From assembly GCA_031291795.1 (NCBI GenBank), contig JARLIJ010000053.1, positions 1 to 39,338 on the forward strand: a stretch of DNA of 39,338 bases, in the 5' to 3' direction. This DNA is from Acetobacteraceae bacterium. GTDB taxonomy: Bacteria; Pseudomonadota; Alphaproteobacteria; Acetobacterales; Acetobacteraceae. Shown here in pieces: positions 16,605 through 25,281 of this stretch. The notes under the pieces are model-generated. The model searched no databases. It was not told the origin of the DNA and was given only the letters and a program-made list of their open reading frames with translations. A program made the position numbers and the translations under genes. The stretch's first letter is position 1; each line of letters opens with the position of its first letter.

Positions 16605-17930
16605 AAGGAAGCGGAACAGATGGTCGGAGCGCCTGCGGACAGAAGGTCCAGCTCGACAGTTGCCACGGTGTTGCGTGTCACCAGCGGCAACTTCCTCGAG
16701 ATGTTCGACTTCTTCCTGTTCGGCTTCTACGCGACGTATATCTCGAAGGCGTTCTTCCCGAGCGGAAGTGAGTTCGCGTCGCTGATGCTGACGTTCATGC
16801 CGTTCGGCGCGGGTTTCCTGATGCGGCCGCTCGGTGCCGTCCTGCTGGGCGGCTACGTCGACCGGATCGGGCGCCGCAAAGGGCTGATCGTCACGCTCAC
16901 GATCATGGCCACCGGCACGATCCTGATCGCCTTCGTGCCGGGCTACGAGACCATCGGGCTGTTCGCGCCGCTGCTGGTGCTGGTCGGGCGGCTGCTGCAG
17001 GGGTTCTCGGCGGGCGTCGAGCTGGGCGGCGTGTCGGTCTACCTGTCGGAGATGGCCACGCCGGGCAACAAAGGCTTCTACGTCGCCTGGCAATCCGGCA
17101 GCCAGCAGGTCGCCATCATGGTGGCCGCGGTGATCGGCTTTGTCCTGAGCGACGCGCTGCTGCCCGCCGACATGTCGGCCTGGGGCTGGCGCATCCCGTT
17201 CGTCATCGGCTGCCTGATCGTGCCGTTCCTGTTCTACATCCGGCAATCGCTGGAGGAGACCCAGGCGTTCCTCCAGCGCAAGCACCGGCCGTCCACCGCC
17301 GAGATCTTCACCTCGCTCGGGCGGAACTGGGAGGTGGTGGTGCTCGGCATGCTGCTGGTCGCGATGACCACGATCTCGTTCTACGCGATCACGGTCTACA
17401 CGCCGACCTTCGGGAAGAGTGTGCTGAAGCTGTCCGCCACCGACAGCTTGCTCGTGACGTTTTGCGTGGCAGTGTCAAACTTCATCTGGCTACCGGTGAT
17501 GGGCGCGCTGTCGGACCGGGTGGGGCGCCGGCCGCTCCTGCTGCTGTTCTCGGCGCTGACGCTGGTGACGGCGTATCCCGCGCTGGCGTGGCTGGTGGTC
17601 AATCCGTCATTCGTGAACATGCTGATGGTGCTGCTGTGGCTGTCGTTCCTGTACGGCAGCTACAACGGCGCAATGGTGGTCGCGCTGACCGAGGTCGTGC
17701 CGGCCAGCGTGCGCACGGCCGGGTTCTCGCTGGCGTATTCCCTGGCGACCGCGTTCTTCGGCGGGTTCACGCCATTGATGTCGACCTGGCTGATCGAGGT
17801 GACCGGCAATCGTGCGGCACCGGGGATCTGGGTGGCGTTCGGTGGTGCTTGCGGGTTGGTGGCGACGGCCCTGCTGTATCGCGAGCGCATGGTGAGCGTC
17901 CGGACGATCGCCGAGGGGCAGTCGGCATGA
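16602..17930 (+). CDS. MFS transporter, citrate/tricarballylate:H+ symporter type
   Basis: This is a 12-helix major facilitator (442 aa) resembling CitA/TcuC and other metabolite:H+ symporters. The family start [19 protein letters not shown] is at about residues 25-43. The loop 2-3 motif DRIGRRKG is at about 87-94, and a second copy, DRVGRRP, is at about 306-312. Helix 4 carries [14 protein letters not shown]. It lies after lrgAB on the same strand but with its own leader. Substrate is inferred from family resemblance only. The gene's last bases overlap an ATG of a short 14-codon frame that ends quickly. Confidence 0.9.
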   Translation: MKEAEQMVGAPADRRSSSTVATVLRVTSGNFLEMFDFFLFGFYATYISKAFFPSGSEFASLMLTFMPFGAGFLMRPLGAVLLGGYVDRIGRRKGLIVTLTIMATGTILIAFVPGYETIGLFAPLLVLVGRLLQGFSAGVELGGVSVYLSEMATPGNKGFYVAWQSGSQQVAIMVAAVIGFVLSDALLPADMSAWGWRIPFVIGCLIVPFLFYIRQSLEETQAFLQRKHRPSTAEIFTSLGRNWEVVVLGMLLVAMTTISFYAITVYTPTFGKSVLKLSATDSLLVTFCVAVSNFIWLPVMGALSDRVGRRPLLLLFSALTLVTAYPALAWLVVNPSFVNMLMVLLWLSFLYGSYNGAMVVALTEVVPASVRTAGFSLAYSLATAFFGGFTPLMSTWLIEVTGNRAAPGIWVAFGGACGLVATALLYRERMVSVRTIAEGQSA

Positions 17931-18291
17931 AGGTGGGCTTTGGGGTGATGCGCGCAACGGGTTGTCGCTGATGCCGGATGGCGACCTGCTGCTCGACTCC
18001 CTACTGTCGGCGGGTGCCGATCTGCCGGCCTAGGCACACGACGCCAGGAGCGCCGCCAGCGGCCCATCGTCCGCCGGCACCGCCCCGCCGATCGAGCGGA
18101 TTGCCGGCGCGCTGCTGGAGAGCGAGACCCTCTCGTCGGAGATCGCGGACGGACTGATGGCCCTACCGCCGGTTCGGCGGAAGCCATGGTCGACCGGCTG
18201 ACCACAGCCTCGCCAACATGACAGGGGCCGCTTCGAAAGGGGCGCTACGCGTTGGGGCGACCGACGCCATCCATGACCGCGCGGGTCGTCG
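17931..18291. other. 361-bp gap without an intact gene; possible decayed gene
   Basis: The stretch between the MFS stop and the panB stop has no convincing complete gene. On the plus strand there are protein-like segments broken by stops: one ends LLLDSLLSAGADLPA at 18033, and another around 18085-18165 reads IERIAGALLESETLSSEI. The second faintly resembles the C-terminal helix of FtsH-like proteases, but I would not assign it. The composition is coding-like, suggesting a decayed gene. Confidence 0.3.
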
Positions 18292-19116
18292 TCATGGGCG
18301 AGCATCGCCGAAGACGTGCTCGGCAGCCGGGAAGCGGCGCTCGCGCACGTCCGAGGCATAATCGCGGATCGCCGCCTCGATCGACTGCGCAACCTCGGCG
18401 TAGCGGCGGACGAACTTCGGATGGAAATCGGTGAACAGGCCAATCATGTCGTCGACCACCAGAATCTGCCCGTCGCACGCGACCGAGGCCCCGATGCCGA
18501 TGGTCGGCGGCGCGATCGCGTTGGTGATGGCGCGCGCCAGCGATTCGGTGGTCTTCTCGATGACCACGCTGAACGCGCCGGCGTCAGCCACCGCCTTGGC
18601 ATCCGCCATGATGGCCGCCGCCTCGGCTTCGGTGCGCCCGCGCACGCCATAGCCTCCGAGCGCATTCACGGTCTGCGGGGTCAGGCCGATATGGGCCATG
18701 ACGGGAATGCCTCGGCCCGTGAGGAAGTGGATCGTCTCCGCCATCACCGCGCCGCCTTCCAACTTCACCGCCGCACAGCCGGTCTCCGCCATGACACGGG
18801 CCGCGGTGCGGAAGGCCTGCGCCGGCGACTCCTCGTACGATCCGAACGGCAGGTCGACCACAACACAGGCATGCGACGCCGATCGCGCAACCGCGCCGCC
18901 ATGGGCGATCATCATCTCCTGCGTCACGCCGACGGTGCTGGTCATGCCGTACACCGTCATCGCCAGGGAATCGCCGACCAGGATCAGGTCGACATGCGGA
19001 TCGATCAGCTTGGTCACCGGAGCGGTATAGCTGGTCATGCAGACGATTGGCTGCCCGCCCTTGCGTGCCTGGATGGCAGGTGGCGTCAGGGATTTGCTGG
19101 GCACGGACTTGCTCAC
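18292..19116 (-). CDS. panB: 3-methyl-2-oxobutanoate hydroxymethyltransferase
   Basis: PanB transfers a hydroxymethyl group from methylene-tetrahydrofolate to 2-oxoisovalerate, giving ketopantoate, the first committed step to pantothenate and CoA. The TIM-barrel signatures are [14 protein letters not shown] near residues 24-37, the metal-site LVGDSLAM near 46-53, [10 protein letters not shown] near 85-94, VKLEGG near 117-122, and [21 protein letters not shown] near 212-232. The 274-aa length is normal. The start is a GTG. Residues around the catalytic-helix glutamate ([10 protein letters not shown]) differ from the usual LECVP-like form, a mild oddity. panC is not in the window. Confidence 0.95.
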   Translation of the reverse strand: MSKSVPSKSLTPPAIQARKGGQPIVCMTSYTAPVTKLIDPHVDLILVGDSLAMTVYGMTSTVGVTQEMMIAHGGAVARSASHACVVVDLPFGSYEESPAQAFRTAARVMAETGCAAVKLEGGAVMAETIHFLTGRGIPVMAHIGLTPQTVNALGGYGVRGRTEAEAAAIMADAKAVADAGAFSVVIEKTTESLARAITNAIAPPTIGIGASVACDGQILVVDDMIGLFTDFHPKFVRRYAEVAQSIEAAIRDYASDVRERRFPAAEHVFGDARP

Positions 19117-19280
19117 GGCGCTCTCTCCGATCCTTGGCAGTAGCTATCTTCGCCTGGCCGCGTCGTTGCTCGCGGCAGAGACCCGTCGCCGGTAAGCCAT
19201 TTTGGGTTACCCGAGAAGCCCCGAACCTGTGAATGACTTCGGCTAAGTGGTGGCTTCAAGGAACGTCCCCATCTGCCGGG

Positions 19281-19293
19281 TATACCAACCGCC
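19281..19293. repeat. Terminus-like TATACCAACCGCC upstream of IS630 remnant
   Basis: This 13-mer is the inverted form of the repeat at 38-50 and matches the left end of the MITE-like element at 22651. It lies 83 bp before the transposase start and may be the left end of the IS630-type element. Confidence 0.4.
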
Positions 19294-19375
19294 CCTACGT
19301 CCGACTCTCAAGGGGGCTTCCGGCGCGGCGGATTGTTCGATTCGATGTTTCCCGACGATTTTGAGGGAATGCGAG

Positions 19376-19618
19376 ATGGGCGCGGCGATCGCGATTACCA
19401 GCCTGGACCGCTCGGCGATGGAGCTGCGCCAGCTGGCCGCGGCGAACAAGGACGCACAAGTGGTCCGCCGGTTGCTGGCGTTGGCGCTGGTGTTGGAAGG
19501 CAAGTCTCGCACCGAAGCGGCCCAGCAAAGCTGGCATGGAACGTCAGACTCTGCGCGACTGGGCGCATCGCTACAATGCCAAAGGCGTGGCGGGCCTGAC
19601 GTCCGAGGTCGGCCCCAT
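19376..19618 (+). pseudogene. IS630-family transposase, 5' fragment with frameshift
   Basis: The N-terminal helix-turn-helix of an IS630-type transposase reads LDRSAMELRQLAAANKD, VVRRLLALALVLEGKSRTEAAQQ in one frame. It then continues in the next frame with GMERQTLRDWAHRYNAKGVAGLTSE. A single extra A in the AAA at 19527-19529 accounts for the shift. The sequence loses resemblance after about 19615, so the catalytic DDE domain is absent. The element is dead unless the insertion is a sequencing error, and even then it is truncated. The rest of 19117-19721 holds no gene. Confidence 0.8.
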
Positions 19619-19721
19619 CTATTACGAACAGACAACGATAGGGGGGCGATTCCACTCACCGTGAACGCGCGCTAATCATGCGCAACGGATCCAGGGAGCA
19701 GAATTCGGACGGCCGTCGCCG

Positions 19722-21104
19722 TCATCGTGGGAGTGACAGAGTCGCGCGAAGTCCGCCCTCAGGCCGATTTATGAGCGTGATCTGACCGCCATGCGCCTGC
19801 ACGACTGACAACGCGATGGAAAGCCCAAGCCCGGTGCCTCCGGTCTCTCGGCTACGCGATTGCTCCAGGCGATAGAACGGCTCGAACACGCGCCGCAGAT
19901 CGGCGTCCGGGATGCCGGGACCTTCGTCATCGATGACGATGCTGATGGCGGCGGGCGATGTCGCGATGCGCGTGTGCGCCGAGCGGCCATACTTGATGGC
20001 GTTGTCCAGCAGATTGCTGATCGCGCGGCGCAGTGCTGCCGGCTGGCATTCGAGCACGACCGGTTCGGCGGCTTCCATCGTGACCGGCAGCCCGGCATCC
20101 GCCATGTCGTCGACGGCCGATGCGAGCAGCGCGGCCATATCGGTCCGTCGCCAGGGTTCGGCCGTTGCCTCGTTGCGGGCGAACTTCAGCGTCGCCTCGA
20201 TCATGGCATCCAGCTCGCCGATCGTGGCGAGCATCCGGTCGCGCTCGTCGCCCTCGTGCAGGCCCTCGGTGCGCAGCCGCAGCAGCGTCAACGGCGTGCG
20301 CAGGTCGTGCGACAGCGCGGCCAGCATGCGGGTCCGGTTTTCCAGCAGACGCTGCAGGCGCCCCTGCATCTCGTTGAAGGAATGTGCCGCCAGGCGCATC
20401 TCGCGGGTGCCGGCTTCGGCGACCGGCGGCGCATTGACGTCGCGCCCCAGTCGTTCTGCCGCCCGGGCGAGCACCCCGAGGGGCGCCGTCACACGCCGCA
20501 CGGCCCACACCGAGGCCAGCACGACGATGAGCGCCATGATCGCCATGGCGATGGTGAACTGCCAGGAGATCGACGGCCCGGTATTCGGCAGCGCCGCGAG
20601 GAAGGTCAGCCACTGTCCGTCCGACAGCTGGATGGCCGCCTGCAGGCTGCGCCAGCCGACAGCCCGATGCATCCAGGGCCCCATCATCGGCATCGGATGC
20701 CCAGGCCTGGCGAATTGCTGGCCCGTCGCCCCCGACACCGCGACGTAGAGCCGTGCCGCCATTGCGGCAGGAAGCTGCTCCGCGAGGTAGTCGCGGATCA
20801 GCAGGTCCGCGGCGTCGGGCGTCTCGCCGACAGTGGCGGGGGGTTGCGACGACGACAGGGAGACGCGGAGCGTCGGGTCGCTCGCGGCGGCGACGATGCG
20901 GTCGCGCCACGCCTCTGGCGCTTCGTCGATGAGGCGCGCGAGGTTGGCGATCCGCTGCGTCGCGGCATAGCCGCCGATTGCGCGTGCCGCCTGCGCCCGG
21001 TCGCTGGCGTTGATCCAGGTGCCGACCAGATAGGATACCATCAGGCCTGCGAGCAGGATCACGACCATCTGTCCGAACAGGGTCCGGGGAAGCAACCGCG
21101 TCAT
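19722..21104 (-). CDS. EnvZ-like sensor histidine kinase
   Basis: This 460-aa membrane kinase has a first helix at residues 10-30, a periplasmic sensor of about 150 residues (31-180), a second helix at about 183-202, a HAMP domain (203-255), and the kinase core. The H-box SHDLRTPLT has His266. The N-box NLLDNAIKYG, G1 DEGPGI and G2 GGTGLGLSI follow. The periplasmic part has a Met/His/Pro stretch near 136-147 (HPMPMMGPWMH), possibly metal-sensing. Its ATG overlaps the regulator's stop as ATGA, so the pair is coupled. Confidence 0.94.
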   Translation of the reverse strand: MTRLLPRTLFGQMVVILLAGLMVSYLVGTWINASDRAQAARAIGGYAATQRIANLARLIDEAPEAWRDRIVAAASDPTLRVSLSSSQPPATVGETPDAADLLIRDYLAEQLPAAMAARLYVAVSGATGQQFARPGHPMPMMGPWMHRAVGWRSLQAAIQLSDGQWLTFLAALPNTGPSISWQFTIAMAIMALIVVLASVWAVRRVTAPLGVLARAAERLGRDVNAPPVAEAGTREMRLAAHSFNEMQGRLQRLLENRTRMLAALSHDLRTPLTLLRLRTEGLHEGDERDRMLATIGELDAMIEATLKFARNEATAEPWRRTDMAALLASAVDDMADAGLPVTMEAAEPVVLECQPAALRRAISNLLDNAIKYGRSAHTRIATSPAAISIVIDDEGPGIPDADLRRVFEPFYRLEQSRSRETGGTGLGLSIALSVVQAHGGQITLINRPEGGLRATLSLPR

Positions 21105-21823
21105 CGCTCGCTGACCGCCGGCGTGAACATGTAGCCGCCGCCCCAGATCGTCTTGATCACCTGCGGTTCGGCCGGGTCGCGCTCCAGCTTCTTGCGCAGG
21201 CGGCTCACCTGGGTGTCGATGCTGCGGTCAAAGGCCGTCGCGGCCCGTCCCCGCGTCAGGTCGAGCAACTGATCGCGGTTCAGTACCCGCTGCGGCCGCT
21301 CGACCAGGGCCAGCAGCAGCTCATACTCCCCGGTGCTGAGGGGCACCGTCACGCCGTCCTCGCCCAACAGCTCGCGGCTTTCGGTATTCAGCAGCCAGCG
21401 GTCGAACTGGTAGCGCTTTGGCTGCTGACCTTGTTCGGATCGGACCGGTTCCATGTGGCTGCGGCGCAGCACCGCGCGGATGCGGGCAATGAGTTCACGG
21501 CTGCCAAAGGGTTTGGGGAGATAATCATCGGCTCCCATCTCCAGACCAATGACCCGGTCCACCTCCTCGCCCTTGGCGGTGAGCATGATGATCGGGATGC
21601 TGCTGTCGGTTCGGATCGCCCGGCAGAGCGACAGCCCATCCTCACCGGGGAGCATGAGGTCGAGCAGGATCAGATCGATCCGGCTGTCCGCGAGGGCTTT
21701 CCGCATTGCCTTGCCATCGGCTGCGGCGGTAATCCGGAAGCCCTCCTGACTCAGGGCACGCCCGACCAGTTCGCGGATTTCGCGGTGGTCGTCCACGATC
21801 AGGATGTGCGGCCCGGTGTTCAT
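21101..21823 (-). CDS. OmpR-family response regulator
   Basis: The receiver domain has acidic residues D11 and D12, phosphorylation site D55 (LLDLMLPGEDG) and K104 (PKPFG). The C-terminal winged helix has LLDLTRGRAATAFDRSIDTQVSRLRKKLE near 187-215 and ends IWGGGYMF. The start is ATG 21823; the frame is open further but that part is not receiver-like. It is cotranscribed with the downstream kinase gene and diverges from the Spy/CpxP-like gene, which is its likely target. Confidence 0.95.
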   Translation of the reverse strand: MNTGPHILIVDDHREIRELVGRALSQEGFRITAAADGKAMRKALADSRIDLILLDLMLPGEDGLSLCRAIRTDSSIPIIMLTAKGEEVDRVIGLEMGADDYLPKPFGSRELIARIRAVLRRSHMEPVRSEQGQQPKRYQFDRWLLNTESRELLGEDGVTVPLSTGEYELLLALVERPQRVLNRDQLLDLTRGRAATAFDRSIDTQVSRLRKKLERDPAEPQVIKTIWGGGYMFTPAVSER

Positions 21824-21894
21824 GGATGGAACGTAAGCGATCGGCGAGGGAAGACCGGCGGAAAAATTGTCGCGAGATGTGTCCACCGGCCGGT

Positions 21895-21936
21895 CTGACA
21901 AACCTTGCCACACATTCGGCCGACGCTGACAAACCT
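21895..21936. promoter_or_regulatory. Direct repeats, candidate response-regulator boxes
   Basis: CTGACAAACCT occurs twice in the same orientation, at 21895-21905 and 21926-21936, exactly 31 bp apart (about three helical turns). They lie between the OmpR-like regulator and the divergent Spy-like gene. OmpR-type regulators bind tandem direct repeats, so these are good candidate sites for control of one or both genes. Confidence 0.55.
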
Positions 21937-22005
21937 CGGTGACAGGTCAGGGCCAGATGGTGCTGCGACGGCCGCAAGCGGGCCGCCAGCAACAGGAGCA
22001 TCCCG

Positions 22006-22563
22006 ATGAGAACAGTGACCAAAGCCCTCGCGATCGGCGCCCTAATCGTCGCCGCCGGGGGAGTCGGCCTCGCGGCCAGGGCAGAGACAACCGCACCAGG
22101 CTGCGGCGCACACGCCATGCAGGGCAACATGGGTGGCGGCATGATGGGGATGCGGGGCGACCACCACGCGTTCGGCTTCGGCGATCCTTCGGCGCATCTC
22201 GCGACGCTGAAGACGGACCTGGGCATCAAGCCGGAGCAAACGGCAGCCTGGGATACCTATGCGAAGGTCGTCCAGGACACCGCGCAGCAGATGCAGGCGA
22301 CGCGCCAGGGGATCGACAGGGATGCGGTCCGCAGCATGTCTCCGCAGGATCGGCAGGCCTTCATGACCAAGATGCGCGACCAGCACGTGCAGGCGTTTGC
22401 GACGGTCAAGACCGCCGCCCAGACGCTGCTGCCCTCGCTGGATGATGCTCAGAAGGCCAAGGCGCAGAGTGAGCTCCCCGGTCTCGCGGCGCAGGGACGG
22501 CACATGATGCGGCACGTGGGTATGGGGATGATGGGCGGCCCGGCTGCCCCCGCCGGCCAATAG
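22006..22563 (+). CDS. Spy/CpxP-like periplasmic protein, Met/His-rich
   Basis: This 185-aa exported protein has a Sec signal over residues 1-26 (ending LAARAE). A segment rich in Met, Gly and His follows (about 32-60), then helical repeats with DLGIKPEQTAAWDTYAKV near 72-89 and SMSPQDRQAFMTKM near 111-124, the pattern of LTXXQ/Spy-type chaperones. Met/His clusters at both ends (MMRHVGMGMMGG near the C-terminus) suggest copper or other metal binding. It is divergent from an EnvZ/OmpR-like pair, as spy and cpxP are controlled by envelope-stress systems. Function is inferred. Confidence 0.82.
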   Translation: MRTVTKALAIGALIVAAGGVGLAARAETTAPGCGAHAMQGNMGGGMMGMRGDHHAFGFGDPSAHLATLKTDLGIKPEQTAAWDTYAKVVQDTAQQMQATRQGIDRDAVRSMSPQDRQAFMTKMRDQHVQAFATVKTAAQTLLPSLDDAQKAKAQSELPGLAAQGRHMMRHVGMGMMGGPAAPAGQ

Positions 22564-22578
22564 CCAAATCGGCGGAGT

Positions 22579-22608
22579 CGTTGCGAAGGCAGAGATTCCT
22601 CCGCAACG
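22579..22608 (+). terminator. Probable terminator of the Spy-like gene
   Basis: CGTTGCG (22579-22585) pairs with CGCAACG (22602-22608). An inner AGG/CCT pairing lies within the loop. The stem is 16 bp past the stop codon and is followed by a short T-containing tract (CTTTGT), so it is a plausible intrinsic terminator. Confidence 0.55.
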
Positions 22609-22650
22609 GCTTTGTCGTCTCCTGCCATATCTGACCTCTGTCGTGCATAA

Positions 22651-22797
22651 TACCAACCGCCGAAGACACCGACTCGCCTGCCTTCGTCATGGCCGGCCCC
22701 TGTGCCGGCCATCTGTCGCGGCAGACTGCCTCACGGATGGCCGGCACGGAGGCCGGCCATGACGGCTGGGAAGGTCAGTACCAACGGCCGTTGGTAT
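22651..22797. repeat. MITE-like element with nested REP-type palindromes
   Basis: The ends are ATACCAACCGCC (22651-22662) and GGCCGTTGGTAT (22786-22797), inverted copies with one mismatch. Inside are two 28-bp arms (22686-22713 and 22736-22763), inverted with differences in two or three central bases. Each arm is itself a palindrome of ATGGCCGGC and GCCGGCCAT, like common alphaproteobacterial intergenic repeats. An 18-bp perfect palindrome, TACCAACGGCCGTTGGTA, sits at 22779-22796. I see no clear target duplication and no gene inside. Confidence 0.65.
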
Positions 22798-22802
22798 AAG
22801 AG

Positions 22803-22967
22803 GTCCGGGAGCGGTGCAGCGGACTGCCGGTGCAACGCTACAGCCCGGAGACTCTGGTTCGGGAACTCGGTGACGACTTCGCGCCGGTCGAGAGCATCCG
22901 GGAGGACCGCACGACGCCAGGTGGCGCGGCCCAGCGCTTCCTGTCTTGCCGCTTCCGACGCCAGTGA
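22803..22967 (+). pseudogene. 3' fragment of a class I SAM-methyltransferase
   Basis: The open stretch reads CSGLPVQRYSPETLVRELGD, then FAPVESIREDRTTPGGAAQRFLSCRF and a stop at 22965-22967. This resembles the C-terminal end of small SAM-dependent methyltransferases (CSGLPV.RY, then E.R.EDHRTP and CRFRR). Nothing upstream in this frame continues it; it begins a few bases after the MITE-like element, which probably marks the break. Confidence 0.6.
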
Positions 22968-22999
22968 CGGCACCGGTCGGTGATGGGCGCCGGTTCCAC

Positions 23000-23613
23000 T
23001 CACCGTGGCCGTGCCCGCCCCTCGTACATGAAGGTCATCACCTTCGGCCCTCGCATATAGCCGGTCCGCAGGCTCCCCATCTCGAAGCCTGCGGCGAGGA
23101 TAAGGCTGTCGATCTTACGGTCGAGGCGACAGCCGCCGGCGATCCGCTGACAGACGGGCGTGATGCGGTCCTGCCAGCGGCTGATTGCCGGGTCCGGCGC
23201 GCGGCCATGCTCCGCGAAGATCAGCCGTCCTCCAGGGCGCAGGACGCGTCTCGCCTCCTGCAGCGCTTTCGGCGGATCCGGCACGCTGCATAGCGTCCAG
23301 GTGGTCACGACCGTGTCCACGCTGCCGTCCGGCAAAGGCAGGTTCTCGCCGGTGCCTTCGACGAGTTCGACCGGAAACGCCGCCATGCCTCGTTTGCCCT
23401 GGCCATTGCCAGGAGCTCCGGCGATGGATCGATGCCGACGACCGATTCGACGTCTGGCCCATAGAACGGCAGGTTCAGCGCAGGACCGATTCCGAGTTCG
23501 AGCACCCGGCCGCTCGCCGCCCGGCCTGCGCGATCGCGATACGGCACGAGGACTGTCTGGCGCATTGCGAAGGCAAGCAGCCGAGGCAGGACGAGTCGGT
23601 CATACAGGCCCAT
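23000..23613 (-). pseudogene. UbiE-like SAM-methyltransferase, frameshifted
   Basis: The N-terminal part MGLYDRLVLPRLLAFAMRQ to LLAMARA carries SAM motif I (VLELGIGPALNLPFYG) and the acidic loop VVGIDPSPE. The rest (MAAFPVELVEGTGENLPLPD to the stop) lies in another frame and carries TVVTTWTLCSVPDP and LRPGGRLIFAEHG. Adding one A in the run at about 23393-23396 would restore reading as AKRGMAAF. So it is either a recent one-base deletion or a sequencing error. It begins 13 bp after the TauE stop on the same strand. Known relatives methylate quinones, phospholipids or arsenic; substrate unknown. Confidence 0.8.
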
Positions 23614-23626
23614 GGCGCCGCACCCG

Positions 23627-24418
23627 TTATCGCAACCCGACTGCCCCGGCGTTGCGCCACAGCATGTAGGCGGCAACCGCGAACACCACGCCGGCGAAGA
23701 TGCGGGTCAGCATCGCCTTGCGCTCCGCCAGGTGCGACGCCAGCCGCATGCCCAGAAAGCCGCCGATCAGCCCGCCGGCGATGTATTCCGCTGCGATCCC
23801 CCAGGCCACCAGCCCCGACAGGGCATAGTTCACGGCGGTCGTCAGGCCGAACGTGCCGACCGACAACAGCGAGGACGCGATCGCCGCGATCATCGGCATG
23901 CCGGTCGAGAACAACAGGCCCGGCACGATCAGGAAGCCGCCGCCGATGCCGAAGAAGCCGGAGAGCATGCCGACCGACAGGCCCGACACCGCCACCAGGC
24001 CAAAATTTTCCCGTCCTGGCGGGGCCCCCTGCTGCTCAGCGGCCGTCTGCCGGCCGTTTCGGCGCAGCATCAGGGCGCCCACGACCACCATGAGGATCGC
24101 GAACAGGAACAGCAGGCGCTGCCCGTCGAACACCTTGCCCAGGGAGGAACCAATCGCGGCGCCGACCACGCCGATGGCAGCGAACAGCAGGGCGACCCGC
24201 CAGCGGACGCGGCCGGCACGCGCATAGCCCGCGAAGTTCGCGAAGGCGTTGACCGATACGGCCAGCGCCCCGGTGCCAATCGCCACGTGTGGCGGCAACC
24301 CGACGACATACAGCAGCAAGGGGGTCGCAAGGACCGAGCCGCCGCCGCCGATCAGTCCAAGAACGAAGCCGACGGCGCTGCCCGACAGGACCGCGAGCAG
24401 GGCGGTAAGGACATCCAT
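23627..24418 (-). CDS. TauE/SafE-family sulfur-compound exporter
   Basis: This polytopic membrane protein (263 aa) of the TauE/SafE family has about eight helices. The family repeat GLIGGGGSVLATPLLLYVVG occurs near residues 22-41, and the second-half copy GFFGIGGGFLIVPGLL near 158-173. Members export sulfite, sulfoacetate or related anions. It begins 15 bp after the second YeeE half-gene, so it belongs to the peroxiredoxin/ArsR operon. Sulfite made by the persulfide dioxygenase is a plausible cargo. Confidence 0.9.
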   Translation of the reverse strand: MDVLTALLAVLSGSAVGFVLGLIGGGGSVLATPLLLYVVGLPPHVAIGTGALAVSVNAFANFAGYARAGRVRWRVALLFAAIGVVGAAIGSSLGKVFDGQRLLFLFAILMVVVGALMLRRNGRQTAAEQQGAPPGRENFGLVAVSGLSVGMLSGFFGIGGGFLIVPGLLFSTGMPMIAAIASSLLSVGTFGLTTAVNYALSGLVAWGIAAEYIAGGLIGGFLGMRLASHLAERKAMLTRIFAGVVFAVAAYMLWRNAGAVGLR

Positions 24419-24433
24419 GATCGTGGATCCCGT

Positions 24434-24862
24434 TCAGGCGTGGCGCGCGCGCGGCGCCGCGGGCATGAACCGGAACGCCGCCATCCCGACCAGCATCGCT
24501 GCAACGAACAGCACGCTCTTGCCGTAGCCGAGCGACAACGAGGCGATCGCGGGGCCGGGACAGAAGCCGGCCATCCCCCAGCCGATGCCGAACAGCGCCG
24601 CGCCGCCGATCAGGCGCAGGTCGATGCGCCGACTGGCGGGGATGTCGAATGTGGGAGCCAGCGCCGGGCGGGCAAGCCGTCGGGACACCAGATACCCGCC
24701 CGCCGACACCACCACCGCGCCAGCCAGCACAAACGCCAGGCTCGGATCCCAGGCGCCCGCGAGGTCCAGAAAGCCCAGGACGCGCACAGGATTGAGCATG
24801 CCGGACAAAGCCAGGCCGAAGCCGAAGACCAAGCCGGACAAGAGTGCTGCGATAATTCTCAT
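24434..24862 (-). CDS. YeeE/YedE half-transporter (C-terminal-type)
   Basis: This 142-aa membrane protein matches the second half of YeeE/YedE (COG2391) sulfur-compound transporters. It has ALSGMLNPVRVLGFLDLAG near residues 18-36 and GIGWGMAGFCPGPAIASLSLG near 92-112, with the conserved Cys101. About four helices are visible. Its ATG overlaps the previous gene's stop as ATGA, and the two halves probably form one transporter. In known single-chain YeeE the Cys motifs pass thiosulfate; in PmpA/PmpB-type pairs the halves are separate as here. Confidence 0.9.
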   Translation of the reverse strand: MRIIAALLSGLVFGFGLALSGMLNPVRVLGFLDLAGAWDPSLAFVLAGAVVVSAGGYLVSRRLARPALAPTFDIPASRRIDLRLIGGAALFGIGWGMAGFCPGPAIASLSLGYGKSVLFVAAMLVGMAAFRFMPAAPRARHA

Positions 24863-25281
24863 ACCAAGTGATTCCGAATGAACACGGTGACGATGGCGGT
24901 GAACATGAAGACCGCGACTGCGGCCATGGAGCGCGGCGAGAGGCGGGCGAGACCGCACACCCCGTGACCGCTGGTGCAGCCGGCACCGAGCCTTGTGCCG
25001 AAACCCACAAGCAAGCCGGCAATGACCAGCATCGGGAGCGAGCTCGCGATCTCCAACGCCGGCGGATGGCCGAACAGCAGGAGGAACAGCAGCGGTCCAC
25101 CGATCAGACCGAGCACGAAGGCGGCCCGCCATCCCCAATCCTCGTCCGGCCGGCGCAGCAGGTTGCCGGCGATGCCGCTGATGCCGGCAACCCGCCCGAG
25201 CAGCAGCAGAAGCAGCGTGGCGGACAGGCCGATCAGGGCCCCTCCGGCAAGCGATGGCCAGTACGGCGCGAGACTGTTCAT
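24859..25281 (-). CDS. YeeE/YedE half-transporter (N-terminal-type)
   Basis: This 140-aa membrane protein is the partner half of YeeE/YedE. Four hydrophobic helices are visible, with the pore signature GFGTRLGAGCTSGHGVCGLARLS near residues 93-115 containing Cys102 and Cys109. The ATG overlaps the ArsR stop by 4 bp. Such pairs move thiosulfate or persulfide-like sulfur across the inner membrane and are commonly under an ArsR repressor, as the layout suggests here. Confidence 0.9.
   Translation of the reverse strand: MNSLAPYWPSLAGGALIGLSATLLLLLLGRVAGISGIAGNLLRRPDEDWGWRAAFVLGLIGGPLLFLLLFGHPPALEIASSLPMLVIAGLLVGFGTRLGAGCTSGHGVCGLARLSPRSMAAVAVFMFTAIVTVFIRNHLV

Noticed and set aside
19650-23007. 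A 14-bp match TTCCACTCACCGTG at 19650 and 22994
   Set aside because: A match of this length is expected by chance in about 39 kb.
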